Source: an uncultured Bacilli bacterium
GTDB taxonomy: Bacteria; Bacillota_I; Bacilli_A; RF39; UBA660
DNA: 19,787 bases
Assembly: GCA_910588195.1 (NCBI GenBank)
Contig: CAJUPN010000016.1
Coordinates: forward strand, 1 to 19,787
Reading direction: 5' to 3'
The notes under the pieces are model-generated. The model saw only the letters and a list, made by a program, of their open reading frames with translations. It did not search any database and had not been told where the DNA came from. Positions 1-7,078 of the stretch are shown one piece after another. The first letter of the stretch is position 1; each line of letters starts with the position of its first letter. The translations under genes were made by a program, and so were the position numbers.

Positions 1-55
1 TTATTTACTTTTAATTATTTTTTTATTCCGCGTCTACTTGACAAGGGTCAGTTCA
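1..55. mobile_element. Possible right end of an IS3-type (IS150 group) insertion sequence, rest outside window
   Basis: Read on the minus strand from base 55, the sequence starts TGAACTGACCC, then a TTGTCAAG stretch, then GTAGACGCGG. That resembles, from memory, the TGaacTGaccc...GTAGAC terminal inverted repeats of IS150-group IS3 elements, which end in TG/CA. Only this tip is present, with no transposase codons and no visible partner repeat. The call rests on motif resemblance alone and could be wrong. Extending the window to the left would settle it. Confidence 0.35.
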
Positions 56-341
56 GAGTTAAGCCTTTTTTAAAATACAAATTATTAAAAAAGGGATAAT
101 ATAGAGCATTTGAAAATGGTTTAGATTTGATTGAAAACATAAAAAGAATTTGATTTAAAATGTGTTGAATGTATAAAAAATAATGCATTTATTATAAAAT
201 TATTTCTTGGTATAGATATAAATCATGCAATAGTGTATAATAGAATTAAGGAAATTAAAAAGGTGATTTGCAAAGTAAGAAAATATGTTAAATTATATAG
301 GAAATATAGTTTAATGTATATTTTACGAGTGAGGTATGTAA
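56..341. other. AT-rich leader of the 342-1934 gene
   Basis: No gene with a start codon and ribosome site is visible here. A TATAAT hexamer at 236-241 is a possible -10 box, but no good -35 box sits 16-18 bases upstream. A GAGG Shine-Dalgarno at 331-334, 7 bases before the ATG at 342, fixes the start of the downstream gene. An open frame from about 155 into the gene has no start codon and no recognisable protein pattern. Confidence 0.4.
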
Positions 342-1934
342 ATGGAAAATCTACAATTACGAACATATCAAATTGAAGCAATACATGCTATTCAAGAAGC
401 TTTGAAAAGTGGTCAAAAGCGTATAGTCATTGAAATGATATCTGGAAGTGGAAAAGGAATGGTTTTAGCCAAAACAGTAGAATATATACAGAAATCTAGT
501 ATTGATAAGATTCTTATTGTTATTGGAAATTCAACTCTAAAAGAACAACTCGAACACGATATTCATACAAGTTTTAACAATTTTATAAAACTAAATCATG
601 ATAGTATTTTTCTCGAAACTAGAAATAGAGTGCTAAAATATATTAATAAACAAATATTTGAATATGATATTGTTATTCTTTATGATGATATATCAATGGA
701 AGTGTTCAATACTCTTTGCCATGAAGAAAAAACAGTTATTGCGTTTACTAACATAGATGATGAAATTACACAGGAAAATAAAAAGTCAAAAAAACCTTTT
801 TCATCAAAGGATATAGTCTTTTCATATTCTTTTAAAGAGGCAATAAATGATGGATATATGACTCCTGCAATGAATGTAAAATCTTTGGGAGCTGCGATTG
901 AGGCATTTAGCAAGCATTTGTTGGAGCAATTTGGATTCACTCAATTTGATTCTCCATTGAATAAACAATATGAGAACTGGGATTTGATTTTGCAAAAGGA
1001 CAAACAAATAGTATTAGTAGAGTGTAAATATTATAAAAGTCAAGTTGTTTCTATATCAGTTGCTAATGAACTACTTAAAACTATTGTTATGAAAAAAAAT
1101 AAGCAAATGTTTTTTCAAGATAATATAATTTTGCTGATAGTCTTGAGTAATATACCAAGTTTTCAAAAAGATGAAATTTATAAGAGATATCGGATTATTG
1201 TTTGGGATATTGAAAACCTTGTTTTTTATAGTAAGAACAATCCAGGACTACTTAAACAATTATCTCAAATTACATATTTCCCGATTGAACAAATAGAAGG
1301 ACGACCTTCTGTAGAAGCGGGAATGGCTCGATTGTTGTTTTCTGCTGAGGATAAGCCTTTAAAGGAAGCCAGAGAGGAGAATAATAAGGCTACTATTCTT
1401 ATTCGAAAACTAAGTAACTGCACTGCGGGAAGAGAGAACTCAAGAGAATACGAAAAAATTTGTGAAGAAATAATACGTCATCTTTTTGAAGCCAACTATT
1501 TTAATAGGTTAACAAGTCAACATAAGACTAATGATGAACATTTTCGAATGGATTTGATTGGTTCCTTGAAAATAAACCAAATCAATGATCAAAGCATGCA
1601 TCCACTTTGGCAGATGATAGTACAGCATTATAACTCACATTTTGTGGTTTTTGAATTTAAGAACTATGCTGAAAAAATAGATCAAAATCTTATTTACATT
1701 ACAGAAAAGTATTTATTTGATGCAGCATTAAGAAATGTTGCATTTATTATATCACGTAAAGGTTTTTCAACTGCTGCAAAATTTGCAGCAGAAGGATGTT
1801 TGAAAGAACATGGAAAATTAATTCTTGATATTACTCAAGGAGATTTAATAAAAATGCTCAAATCTCCAACTGACAATCCTGCAGATTATATTTTAACAAT
1901 ATTAGAAGAATTTTTAATGGGAATAAGTAAATAA
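342..1934 (+). CDS. Degenerate helicase lobe fused to two PD-(D/E)xK-type nuclease domains
   Basis: A 530-aa protein, probably a restriction or anti-phage nuclease acting on cytoplasmic DNA. Residues 6-16 (LRTYQIEAIHA) look like the Q-motif region of type I/III restriction helicases. The Walker A position is SGSGKG (34-39), where active enzymes have GTGKT, and the Walker B position reads YDDIS (114-118) instead of DEAH. TVIAFTNID (131-139) resembles motif III. SYSFKEAINDGYMTP (161-175) resembles the segment that follows lobe 1 in such helicases. No second RecA lobe follows. A first nuclease core has D214 and ECK (227-229). A second has D404 and EFK (438-440), with a REYEKICEEI helix before it. 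The gene stands alone with a good ribosome site and is followed by terminator-like hairpins. Family and substrate are inferred; the degenerate ATPase motifs are seen directly. Confidence 0.75.
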   Translation: MENLQLRTYQIEAIHAIQEALKSGQKRIVIEMISGSGKGMVLAKTVEYIQKSSIDKILIVIGNSTLKEQLEHDIHTSFNNFIKLNHDSIFLETRNRVLKYINKQIFEYDIVILYDDISMEVFNTLCHEEKTVIAFTNIDDEITQENKKSKKPFSSKDIVFSYSFKEAINDGYMTPAMNVKSLGAAIEAFSKHLLEQFGFTQFDSPLNKQYENWDLILQKDKQIVLVECKYYKSQVVSISVANELLKTIVMKKNKQMFFQDNIILLIVLSNIPSFQKDEIYKRYRIIVWDIENLVFYSKNNPGLLKQLSQITYFPIEQIEGRPSVEAGMARLLFSAEDKPLKEAREENNKATILIRKLSNCTAGRENSREYEKICEEIIRHLFEANYFNRLTSQHKTNDEHFRMDLIGSLKINQINDQSMHPLWQMIVQHYNSHFVVFEFKNYAEKIDQNLIYITEKYLFDAALRNVAFIISRKGFSTAAKFAAEGCLKEHGKLILDITQGDLIKMLKSPTDNPADYILTILEEFLMGISK

Positions 1935-2038
1935 GTGATCTATATTTAGCTAATATAAGACTTTCTATATATTTAACAATTTATATATTTTACACGGACT
2001 GAATATAGCACATATTTGGTTCAGCATATTATATAATT

Positions 2039-2086
2039 TAAGCCTATATAAACCAATAAAAAGATGTTATGTAGGCTTATTTTTGT
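2039..2086 (+). terminator. Rho-independent terminator after the 342-1934 gene
   Basis: A 12-bp stem with one G.U pair (2039-2050 with 2068-2079) encloses a 17-base loop and is followed by TATTTTT. It lies about 100 bases downstream of the stop codon. The loop is longer than usual, so efficiency is uncertain. Confidence 0.55.
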
Positions 2087-2196
2087 ATAAGCACATTATA
2101 AAAAGTTGCATAATATGTAATTTCGCGAGTAAAAAAATAAAATATATGCAGTTCTAGTATTCTCATGTAGTATTGGATTCTAATAACAATTTACTT

Positions 2197-2223
2197 GCAA
2201 GCTAATTGTAGCTTGTTTTTTTA
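2197..2223 (+). terminator. Second terminator-like hairpin
   Basis: CAAGCT and AGCTTG (2198-2203 and 2210-2215) form a 6-bp stem with a 6-base loop, followed directly by seven T residues. It reads on the plus strand, 110 bases beyond the first terminator. It may be a back-up stop or may end a short unannotated transcript. Confidence 0.5.
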
Positions 2224-2371
2224 TTTGATTAAAATGACAAGAAAAAAAGTTTTACATACAAAACATTCTAAATTATAAAAAATTATTAATTAGACTAAAG
2301 AGAATAAATATAGTTTTAATAAAATCTTGATTTTATAGGTCGATTTTAGTATTTTTAAATGTTATAATTAT

Positions 2372-3578
2372 CGCTAAGTTCAACAAAAAAGGTGATTTAA
2401 GAAATAGGATTAGAAAAAATCCCATATTGAAATTCACCATAAGCTTGAAATAAAGATATAGGCATTTCAAAAGAAGAAATATTTTTATTAGTAAAAGTGA
2501 TGATACCTTTCATTGCTTTTAAATAAGAATTGGTCGAACGCGCTGTATCTTTAACTTTATACTTCAATTGTTTACAAAATATAAACCAATTTAAATAGCT
2601 TTGTAAATGTCTTGTAGATACACCATGTTTTTTACTTAAGATCCCTTTAAATTCCCCTTATAATTGACATAAGCTTCCTAAACTATTTCCTTTGTTGGTT
2701 GTATATCTTTTTCCTACTGGTATAACAGGAATTGGGTCTAAATGCATTTCATTTTCTTTGGCAAAATTTAAAATGCTAGTCTTACTATCTGAAATAATTG
2801 TTGATCCTTTTTGATATTGTGTTTTAAATTTGTTGTAATACTCTTTTGATTCTACTCCTAAGCCTGCTATCTTGAATAACATATTATCACTTTCATCCAC
2901 AGATGTTACTATACATATTTTATGATGACTTAATCCTCTTAATTTTTCACTCCCTGTTGGATAAGAGAGTTTTGTCCCTCTTCTTTTGCTCATTCTCGGC
3001 ATTTTATTCGGTTTTTTCCCTTTTAAATTGATTTTAACATAAATGCTATCTAATTCTATTTCACCAGATAACTTCACATTTTCAACTTGTTCTTGAATGG
3101 CTTTATACAATTTATGTCTCATATTATAGCAGGTTGTTTTCGTTCTTCTAATTACTATTGCTTCCTGGGCTAAAGTCATCCCAGCTATTTCACATCCAAT
3201 AAAATCTCTCCAAATGAAATAGTTACTTTTCGTATGATAGAACATTGTTTTTGTAGTATCAGAAAATGTTTTATGACATTCTTTACAGATGTATTTTTGT
3301 CTATGTTTCTTATTCGTTCCATTCTTAACGATATGTCTAGAACAGCAATATGGACATTTTTCTATATTCTTTTCTAGATTCTCATTATTTGTTGTTTCTT
3401 CATTTATTTTATCATTTACCAACTTATTGATTATTGATTTTATATATTCTAACTCAACTGGTGCTAGATTCTTTATATATTTATCTGTTATCATTCTACA
3501 ATACCTTCTTTCATCTATATTGTACTTTATAGTGTAACATTATTTATGTTTCTATCACCTTTTTTGTTGAACTTAGCG
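2372..3578 (-). mobile_element. IS1595-type insertion sequence, complete ends, disabled transposase
   Basis: A 1207-bp element bounded by perfect 25-bp inverted repeats at 2372-2396 and 3554-3578, starting CGCTAAGTTCAAC. The flanks 2364-2371 (ATAATTAT) and 3579-3586 (TTAATTAT) match at 7 of 8 positions, as expected for the 8-bp duplication of IS1595-family elements. The single internal gene is on the minus strand and runs almost into the left repeat. The ends being intact, the element could be moved by a transposase supplied in trans. It sits in the leader between the 342-1934 gene and the abiH remnant. Confidence 0.9.
2397..3494 (-). pseudogene. IS1595/ISXO2-like transposase broken by one in-frame stop
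   Basis: The minus-strand frame from 3494 encodes a 365-aa transposase if the TAA at 2658-2660 is ignored. The upstream 278 residues contain a zinc ribbon (CPYC near residue 48, CKEC near 71) and a DDE-type core with Asp in ELDSIYVK and in IISDSKTS. Past the stop the same frame continues with GEFKGILSKKHGVSTRHLQS and ends at TAA 2397-2399, one base inside the left inverted repeat. The tail is typical of IS1595-family transposases (HGVST, LQSYLNWF). A one-base change of a Tyr codon (TAT to TAA) would explain the break. The truncated protein lacks the C-terminal part of the catalytic fold, so it is probably inactive. Confidence 0.85.
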
Positions 3579-4585
3579 TTAATTATTAAGAATTAGATGC
3601 TGTTTTATTCTTTTAGTGATAAAGTATATTTTTATTAGTATTAAAAGGAGTATTATATTTTGATTTTTAAAGGAGATATTAAATTGAGTAAAGAGGTTTT
3701 AATTATTATAGGAAATGGATTTGACGTGTTTCATGGGTTGCCAATAAAATAATCGATTTTTATCGCTTTATCAAATTTAATTATCCCGAGTTTTTTTGGA
3801 AGAAAACGAAGGACTATACCCTCAGATTGATGAAGATATTTTTTGGAATGATTTTGAAACTAATATATCTTATGTTGATAGTTATTATGTTCAAGAAGTA
3901 TTTAGTACGGGAAGGTTTTCAATTTATTATGATTCAGAAACAAAAGAAGAATATAACAAATATACAATTGCTAAACTTAACGAAGAACGAAACAAAATAA
4001 TTTTTTTGTTTAATCAATGGTTAAATTCTATCGATATATTAAAATGTTGGTATTCTAATGTATATTACAATATCTTTTCATATGAGAAAGCGATAAGGGA
4101 TGAAGAATTATATCTACACTCTAGCACCAATTTTTTAAAAGTGAAAAAGATATTTCCAAACTGCAAAATTATAAATTTTAATTTTATTAACATTGAATTA
4201 ATTTATGGCGTTAATAAATCGAAATTAATTTATATTCATAATAGAATAAATGATAAAGAACTTATATTTGGATGTTCAAAAGAAGCCTATGAGTATTACA
4301 AAGAATTTGGGTATGGTTTTTATGAAAATGAAGAAGATAGAAAAAACGATTACCATCATTCGCAAGAAGCCGTAAACCATTTTCTAGAAAAAACTATTAA
4401 ACCATGCAAAAAAAAATCATTAGTGAAAAGCTTCAGCCTTATTTAAATAGCATTAATAGTTTTGAATTTATTTTTGTTATGGGGCATTCACTTAATCAAA
4501 ATGATTTGGAATACTTTATATATATTGCTTCAAGATATAAAACTGCAAAGTGAATTTTTTCTTATTATGGCTTTAGCCAGTTGAA

Positions 4586-4641
4586 CTTGAACATACAGTG
4601 CATGTTCAAGGGAAACAAAAAACCACCTGCTATGCGGGTGG
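4586..4641 (+). promoter_or_regulatory. Twin hairpins in the left end of the IS200-type element
   Basis: The first is a perfect 9-bp stem, CTTGAACAT with ATGTTCAAG, around a 7-base loop. The second pairs CCACCTGC with GCGGGTGG around TAT, with one wobble. In IS200-family elements subterminal hairpins are recognised by TnpA as single-stranded DNA, and leader hairpins shield tnpA from outside transcription or limit translation. Which role applies here cannot be told from sequence. Confidence 0.6.
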
Positions 4642-4683
4642 GAAATAAAAGTTATACAAAAAAACACTTATCCGTTATAATAA

Positions 4684-5145
4684 ATGGCTAACAAAACAAA
4701 CTCATTAGCCCACACAACATGGCTATGCAAATATCACATTGTGTTCATACCCAAGTATAGACGAAAAAAAATATATAGTCAAGTAAGAAAAGATTTAAAA
4801 GAGATAATAAAGCAATTATGTAAGTATAAAGGAGTAGAGATACTAGAAGGGCATATGATGGTAGATCATGTGCATTTTTTGGTAAGTATTCCGCCAAAGA
4901 TAAGTGTGTCAAGTTTCATGGAATATTTGAAAGGGAAGTCTGCCTTGATGATATTTGACAAACATGCAAACTTGAAATACAAATATGGGAATAGACATTT
5001 TTGGGCAGAAGGATATTATGTTTCAACAGTAGGATTGAATGAAGCAACGATAAGGAAGTACATACAAGATCAAGAGAAGCATGATATCGCAGTGGACAAA
5101 CTAAGTGTGAAAGAGTATGAAGACCCTTTTAAGGGTCAGCGCTAG
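4684..5145 (+). CDS. tnpA: IS200-type Y1 HUH transposase TnpA
   Basis: A 153-aa protein, about the usual 150 aa for IS200 TnpA. It cuts and rejoins single-stranded DNA at the element ends through a tyrosine-DNA intermediate. The HUH metal site is H62-V-H64 in HMMVDHVHFLV. The catalytic tyrosine is most likely Y126 in IRKYIQDQEKHD, close to its position in characterised members. YHIVFIPKYRRK near the N-terminus and FWAEGYYVSTVG near residue 107 are family hallmarks. No strong Shine-Dalgarno precedes the ATG (bases before it read CCGTTATAATAA), which fits the poor translation known for IS200. The gene looks intact, so the element may be active. Confidence 0.93.
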   Translation: MANKTNSLAHTTWLCKYHIVFIPKYRRKKIYSQVRKDLKEIIKQLCKYKGVEILEGHMMVDHVHFLVSIPPKISVSSFMEYLKGKSALMIFDKHANLKYKYGNRHFWAEGYYVSTVGLNEATIRKYIQDQEKHDIAVDKLSVKEYEDPFKGQR

Positions 5146-5260
5146 AGTGATACGAATACTCCTTTAGGAGTAGCAAAAGAGACAAAGACAATAGAGGCTT
5201 GAACAAAGTAAAAGCCAGCGTCTTTAGGCGCTGGTCGGTATAAAAGCCTTATAGGCTTAG

Positions 5261-5287
5261 TGCAAACCACCATTTTGAAGGGTGGTT
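5261..5287 (+). repeat. Right-end hairpin of the IS200-type element
   Basis: AACCACC and GGTGGTT enclose a short loop immediately before the point where the abiH frame resumes. It shares the CCACC/GGTGG stem with the left-side hairpin at 4623-4641, consistent with TnpA recognising both ends. Confidence 0.65.
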
Positions 5288-5409
5288 ATGATTATACAGA
5301 AACAGATAAAAAGAATATTTTAAGTTTTGTTAATAAAAATAACATTAATAATTACCTTATAGATACTATGTTGAATGTGTTAAATTATCTTATAACTATT
5401 TATAAATGA

Positions 5410-5599
5410 TATTTTTAAAAATTTAACGGATTATCTCTTGAAAGAAGTAATGAAAATTAATAACGTTTTTGATAAAATTTTGAGATCTTACAGTAAAATT
5501 TGTTTGAACAGTAGAAAAAAATAGCAAAAAGTGATATAATTTTATATAAAATGCAGTTATTTGAAAAACCAAAATTTTTAAATGGGAGGTTAAATGGTA
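5410..5599 (+). promoter_or_regulatory. Leader and promoter of the paraMORC-Z1-AIPR operon
   Basis: TGATATAAT at 5532-5540 is a full TATAAT -10 box with the extended-10 TGn element, which can compensate for the weak -35 (no good TTGACA-like hexamer at 17 bases). Transcription would start near 5547, giving a leader of about 50 bases. GGGAGG at 5584-5589 is the ribosome site. It lies 4 bases before the first ATG (5594) and 10 before the second (5600). The second gives the better spacing, but both are in frame and either could be used. Confidence 0.6.
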
Positions 5600-7078
5600 A
5601 TGTCAAAAAGAGTACTTAATAATCCATCTCCAAATGTGTTAATGAATTCAATGAGATCAATTGGTTATAGTTTTAAAACAGCTGTTGCTGACATTATTGA
5701 TAATTCAATTTCGGCGCATGCATCTAAGGTTAAAATATATACTCCAATTAATGATGATTTATACATTGCATTCTTTGATAACGGAGAAGGAATGGATCGT
5801 GATAATCTATTAAATGCAATGAAATACGGTTCTAATAGGGATTCATATTGTGAAAATGATTTAGGTAGATTTGGATTAGGGCTTAAATCCGCTTCACTTT
5901 CGCAATGTAAAAAATTAACAGTTGTTTCTAAAAAGGAAGGAAAATTATCTGCTTTTTGCTGGGATTTAGATTGTGTCTTGGATTCTAAAAAATGGGAGTG
6001 TCTTGAACTTGATTTTGATGAAATTAATTTATTACCTAGAATAGATGTTTTGAAGGAAGCAAGTCAAGGAACTTTAGTAGTGTGGCAAAATTTCGATATA
6101 ATCTATAAAAAATCAAACGGTCATATTAGAGAAACAATATCTGAAGAAGTGGAAGAAACAGAAAAACATCTTTCACTAGTTTTTCATAGATTTATAAACC
6201 GAACATTTAATCAATTAAAAATATATATAAATGATTATGAAATTATTGGTTTAGATCCATTTTTAGAAGATAATCCAAAAACGGATTCACAAAAACCTAG
6301 TATAATTAAATGTGATGGTGCTGATATAAAAATTCAGCAATTTATACTTCCACATATGACTGATTTATCTAATAGTGATATAGACAAACTTGGCGGAGAT
6401 GATATGCTAAGAAGTGGACAAGGATTTTATATTTATAGATATGATAGATTAATTATTTATGGAACTTGGTTTAGGCTAGCATCTAGTAACTTAAATTCTG
6501 AATTTTTTAAATATGGAAGAATTAAAGTAGACATTCCAAATGTTTTAGACAATATGTGGGATATAGATATAAAGAAGCAAAATGCAACCATCCCTAAACA
6601 AGTTTTGGCAAGTTTAAAAAAAGCAGTTAGTAATGTTCGTGGCAAATCAAAAGATAAAAGTGCTAAAAGAGCAAAATTGAAACTAGAAAAAGATGATAGC
6701 AAAATTTGGAATAAGAATTTAAATAGAGATGATAAAGAGGTATTTTTTATAAATTGCGATTCTAAATTTGTTAAAAATTTTATTGATGGATTTGAAGATG
6801 CTGATAAAGCTAAAATAATAAGATTTTTAGAAGCATTATCTTGCTCTGTTCCATATGATGATATTTATAACTCAATGTGTAATAGAGCATTAGAACAAAA
6901 GATAACTGATAATGGACTTGAATCAATTATATTAGAAGGAATTAATCAGTTTAATTATTTGAAAAAATTACTTCAACTTTCAAATGATAAAATCTTTGAA
7001 ATCTTAAAAACATATGAACCATTTAATAATGAAGAAATATTTGGTTCAGTAAAGGAGAGAATCGATAATGCAAGATAG
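5600..7078 (+). CDS. GHKL ATPase of the paraMORC/MutL-like restriction class
   Basis: A 492-494 aa ATP-binding protein, first gene of a five-gene operon. In the numbering from the ATG at 5594, the Bergerat-fold motifs are in order: N-box ADIIDNSISA (residues 32-41, with D33 where MutL and MORC usually have Glu), DNGEGMD (62-68), and the glycine-rich lid GRFGLGLKSAS (91-101). An S5-like second domain and a lysine-rich segment (around residues 350-375) follow. GHKL ATPases dimerise on ATP and act as clamps. Computational work on restriction systems placed paraMORC ATPases next to Z1 helicases, nucleases, AIPR proteins and methylases, and that set follows here. The last 11 bases overlap the next gene, implying translational coupling. 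The DNA-clamp role is inferred. Confidence 0.85.
   Translation: MSKRVLNNPSPNVLMNSMRSIGYSFKTAVADIIDNSISAHASKVKIYTPINDDLYIAFFDNGEGMDRDNLLNAMKYGSNRDSYCENDLGRFGLGLKSASLSQCKKLTVVSKKEGKLSAFCWDLDCVLDSKKWECLELDFDEINLLPRIDVLKEASQGTLVVWQNFDIIYKKSNGHIRETISEEVEETEKHLSLVFHRFINRTFNQLKIYINDYEIIGLDPFLEDNPKTDSQKPSIIKCDGADIKIQQFILPHMTDLSNSDIDKLGGDDMLRSGQGFYIYRYDRLIIYGTWFRLASSNLNSEFFKYGRIKVDIPNVLDNMWDIDIKKQNATIPKQVLASLKKAVSNVRGKSKDKSAKRAKLKLEKDDSKIWNKNLNRDDKEVFFINCDSKFVKNFIDGFEDADKAKIIRFLEALSCSVPYDDIYNSMCNRALEQKITDNGLESIILEGINQFNYLKKLLQLSNDKIFEILKTYEPFNNEEIFGSVKERIDNAR

Larger units (their letters stand above)
1935..2371. other. Intergenic region with two terminators, no gene seen
   Basis: Apart from the two hairpin terminators, I see no open frame with a plausible start and ribosome site. 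The last 8 bases (2364-2371) are the left target duplication of the IS1595-type element. The rest is AT-rich and unremarkable. Confidence 0.5.
4569..5289 (+). mobile_element. IS200/IS605-type single-strand insertion sequence
   Basis: About 721 bp, placed by where the interrupted abiH frame rejoins. The exact ends are ambiguous within a shared TTAT (4565-4568 and 5286-5289). There are no inverted repeats and no target duplication, as expected for this family. The left side holds GGCTTTAGCC, a 9-bp hairpin (4586-4594 with 4602-4610) and a second hairpin at 4623-4641. The right end holds a CCACC...GGTGG hairpin at about 5264-5286. The only gene is a tnpA of usual IS200 size, and no tnpB is present. 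Confidence 0.88.
3684..5409 (+). pseudogene. abiH: abiH-family abortive infection gene, frameshifted and split by IS200-type element
   Basis: AbiH proteins confer abortive infection to phage. They begin with an IIGNGFD-like motif and carry a VIGHSL-like motif near the C-terminus. Here TTG at 3684, behind AAAGGAGA, starts SKEVLIIIGNGFDVFHGLPI and hits TAA at 3750. The protein resumes two bases later with IDFYRFIKFNYPEFF, shifts again in the T7 run at 3791-3797 into the long frame ending at 4446, then in the A9 run at 4408-4416 into IISEKLQPYLNS and FVMGHSLNQNDLEYF. Each shift is explained by loss of one base. TGA at 4551-4553 stands where Trp would fit. The reading continues IFSYY, is interrupted by the IS200-type element, and resumes at 5290 in the correct frame with DYTETDKKNILSFV, ending at 5409. 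The gene is dead unless the indels are sequencing errors. Confidence 0.85.

Noticed and set aside
155..370. Open plus-strand frame of about 70 codons running into the start of the 342-1934 gene
   Set aside because: It has no start codon with a ribosome site, its composition is what AT-rich DNA gives, and it matches no pattern I know.
3289..3537. 82-aa hydrophobic plus-strand open frame
   Set aside because: It is antisense to the zinc-ribbon part of the IS1595-type transposase; the hydrophobicity is a by-product of the opposite strand.
3684..4446. Phase-variable abiH controlled by its T7 and A9 runs
   Set aside because: Three independent frameshifts, a Trp-to-stop change and an inserted element would all have to be reversed. 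Decay is the simpler reading, with sequencing error possible for the homopolymer indels only.
4551..4553. TGA read as tryptophan, suggesting a Mycoplasma-type code
   Set aside because: The long intact genes use TGG for Trp and none contains an in-frame TGA, so the standard code applies and this TGA is a nonsense change.
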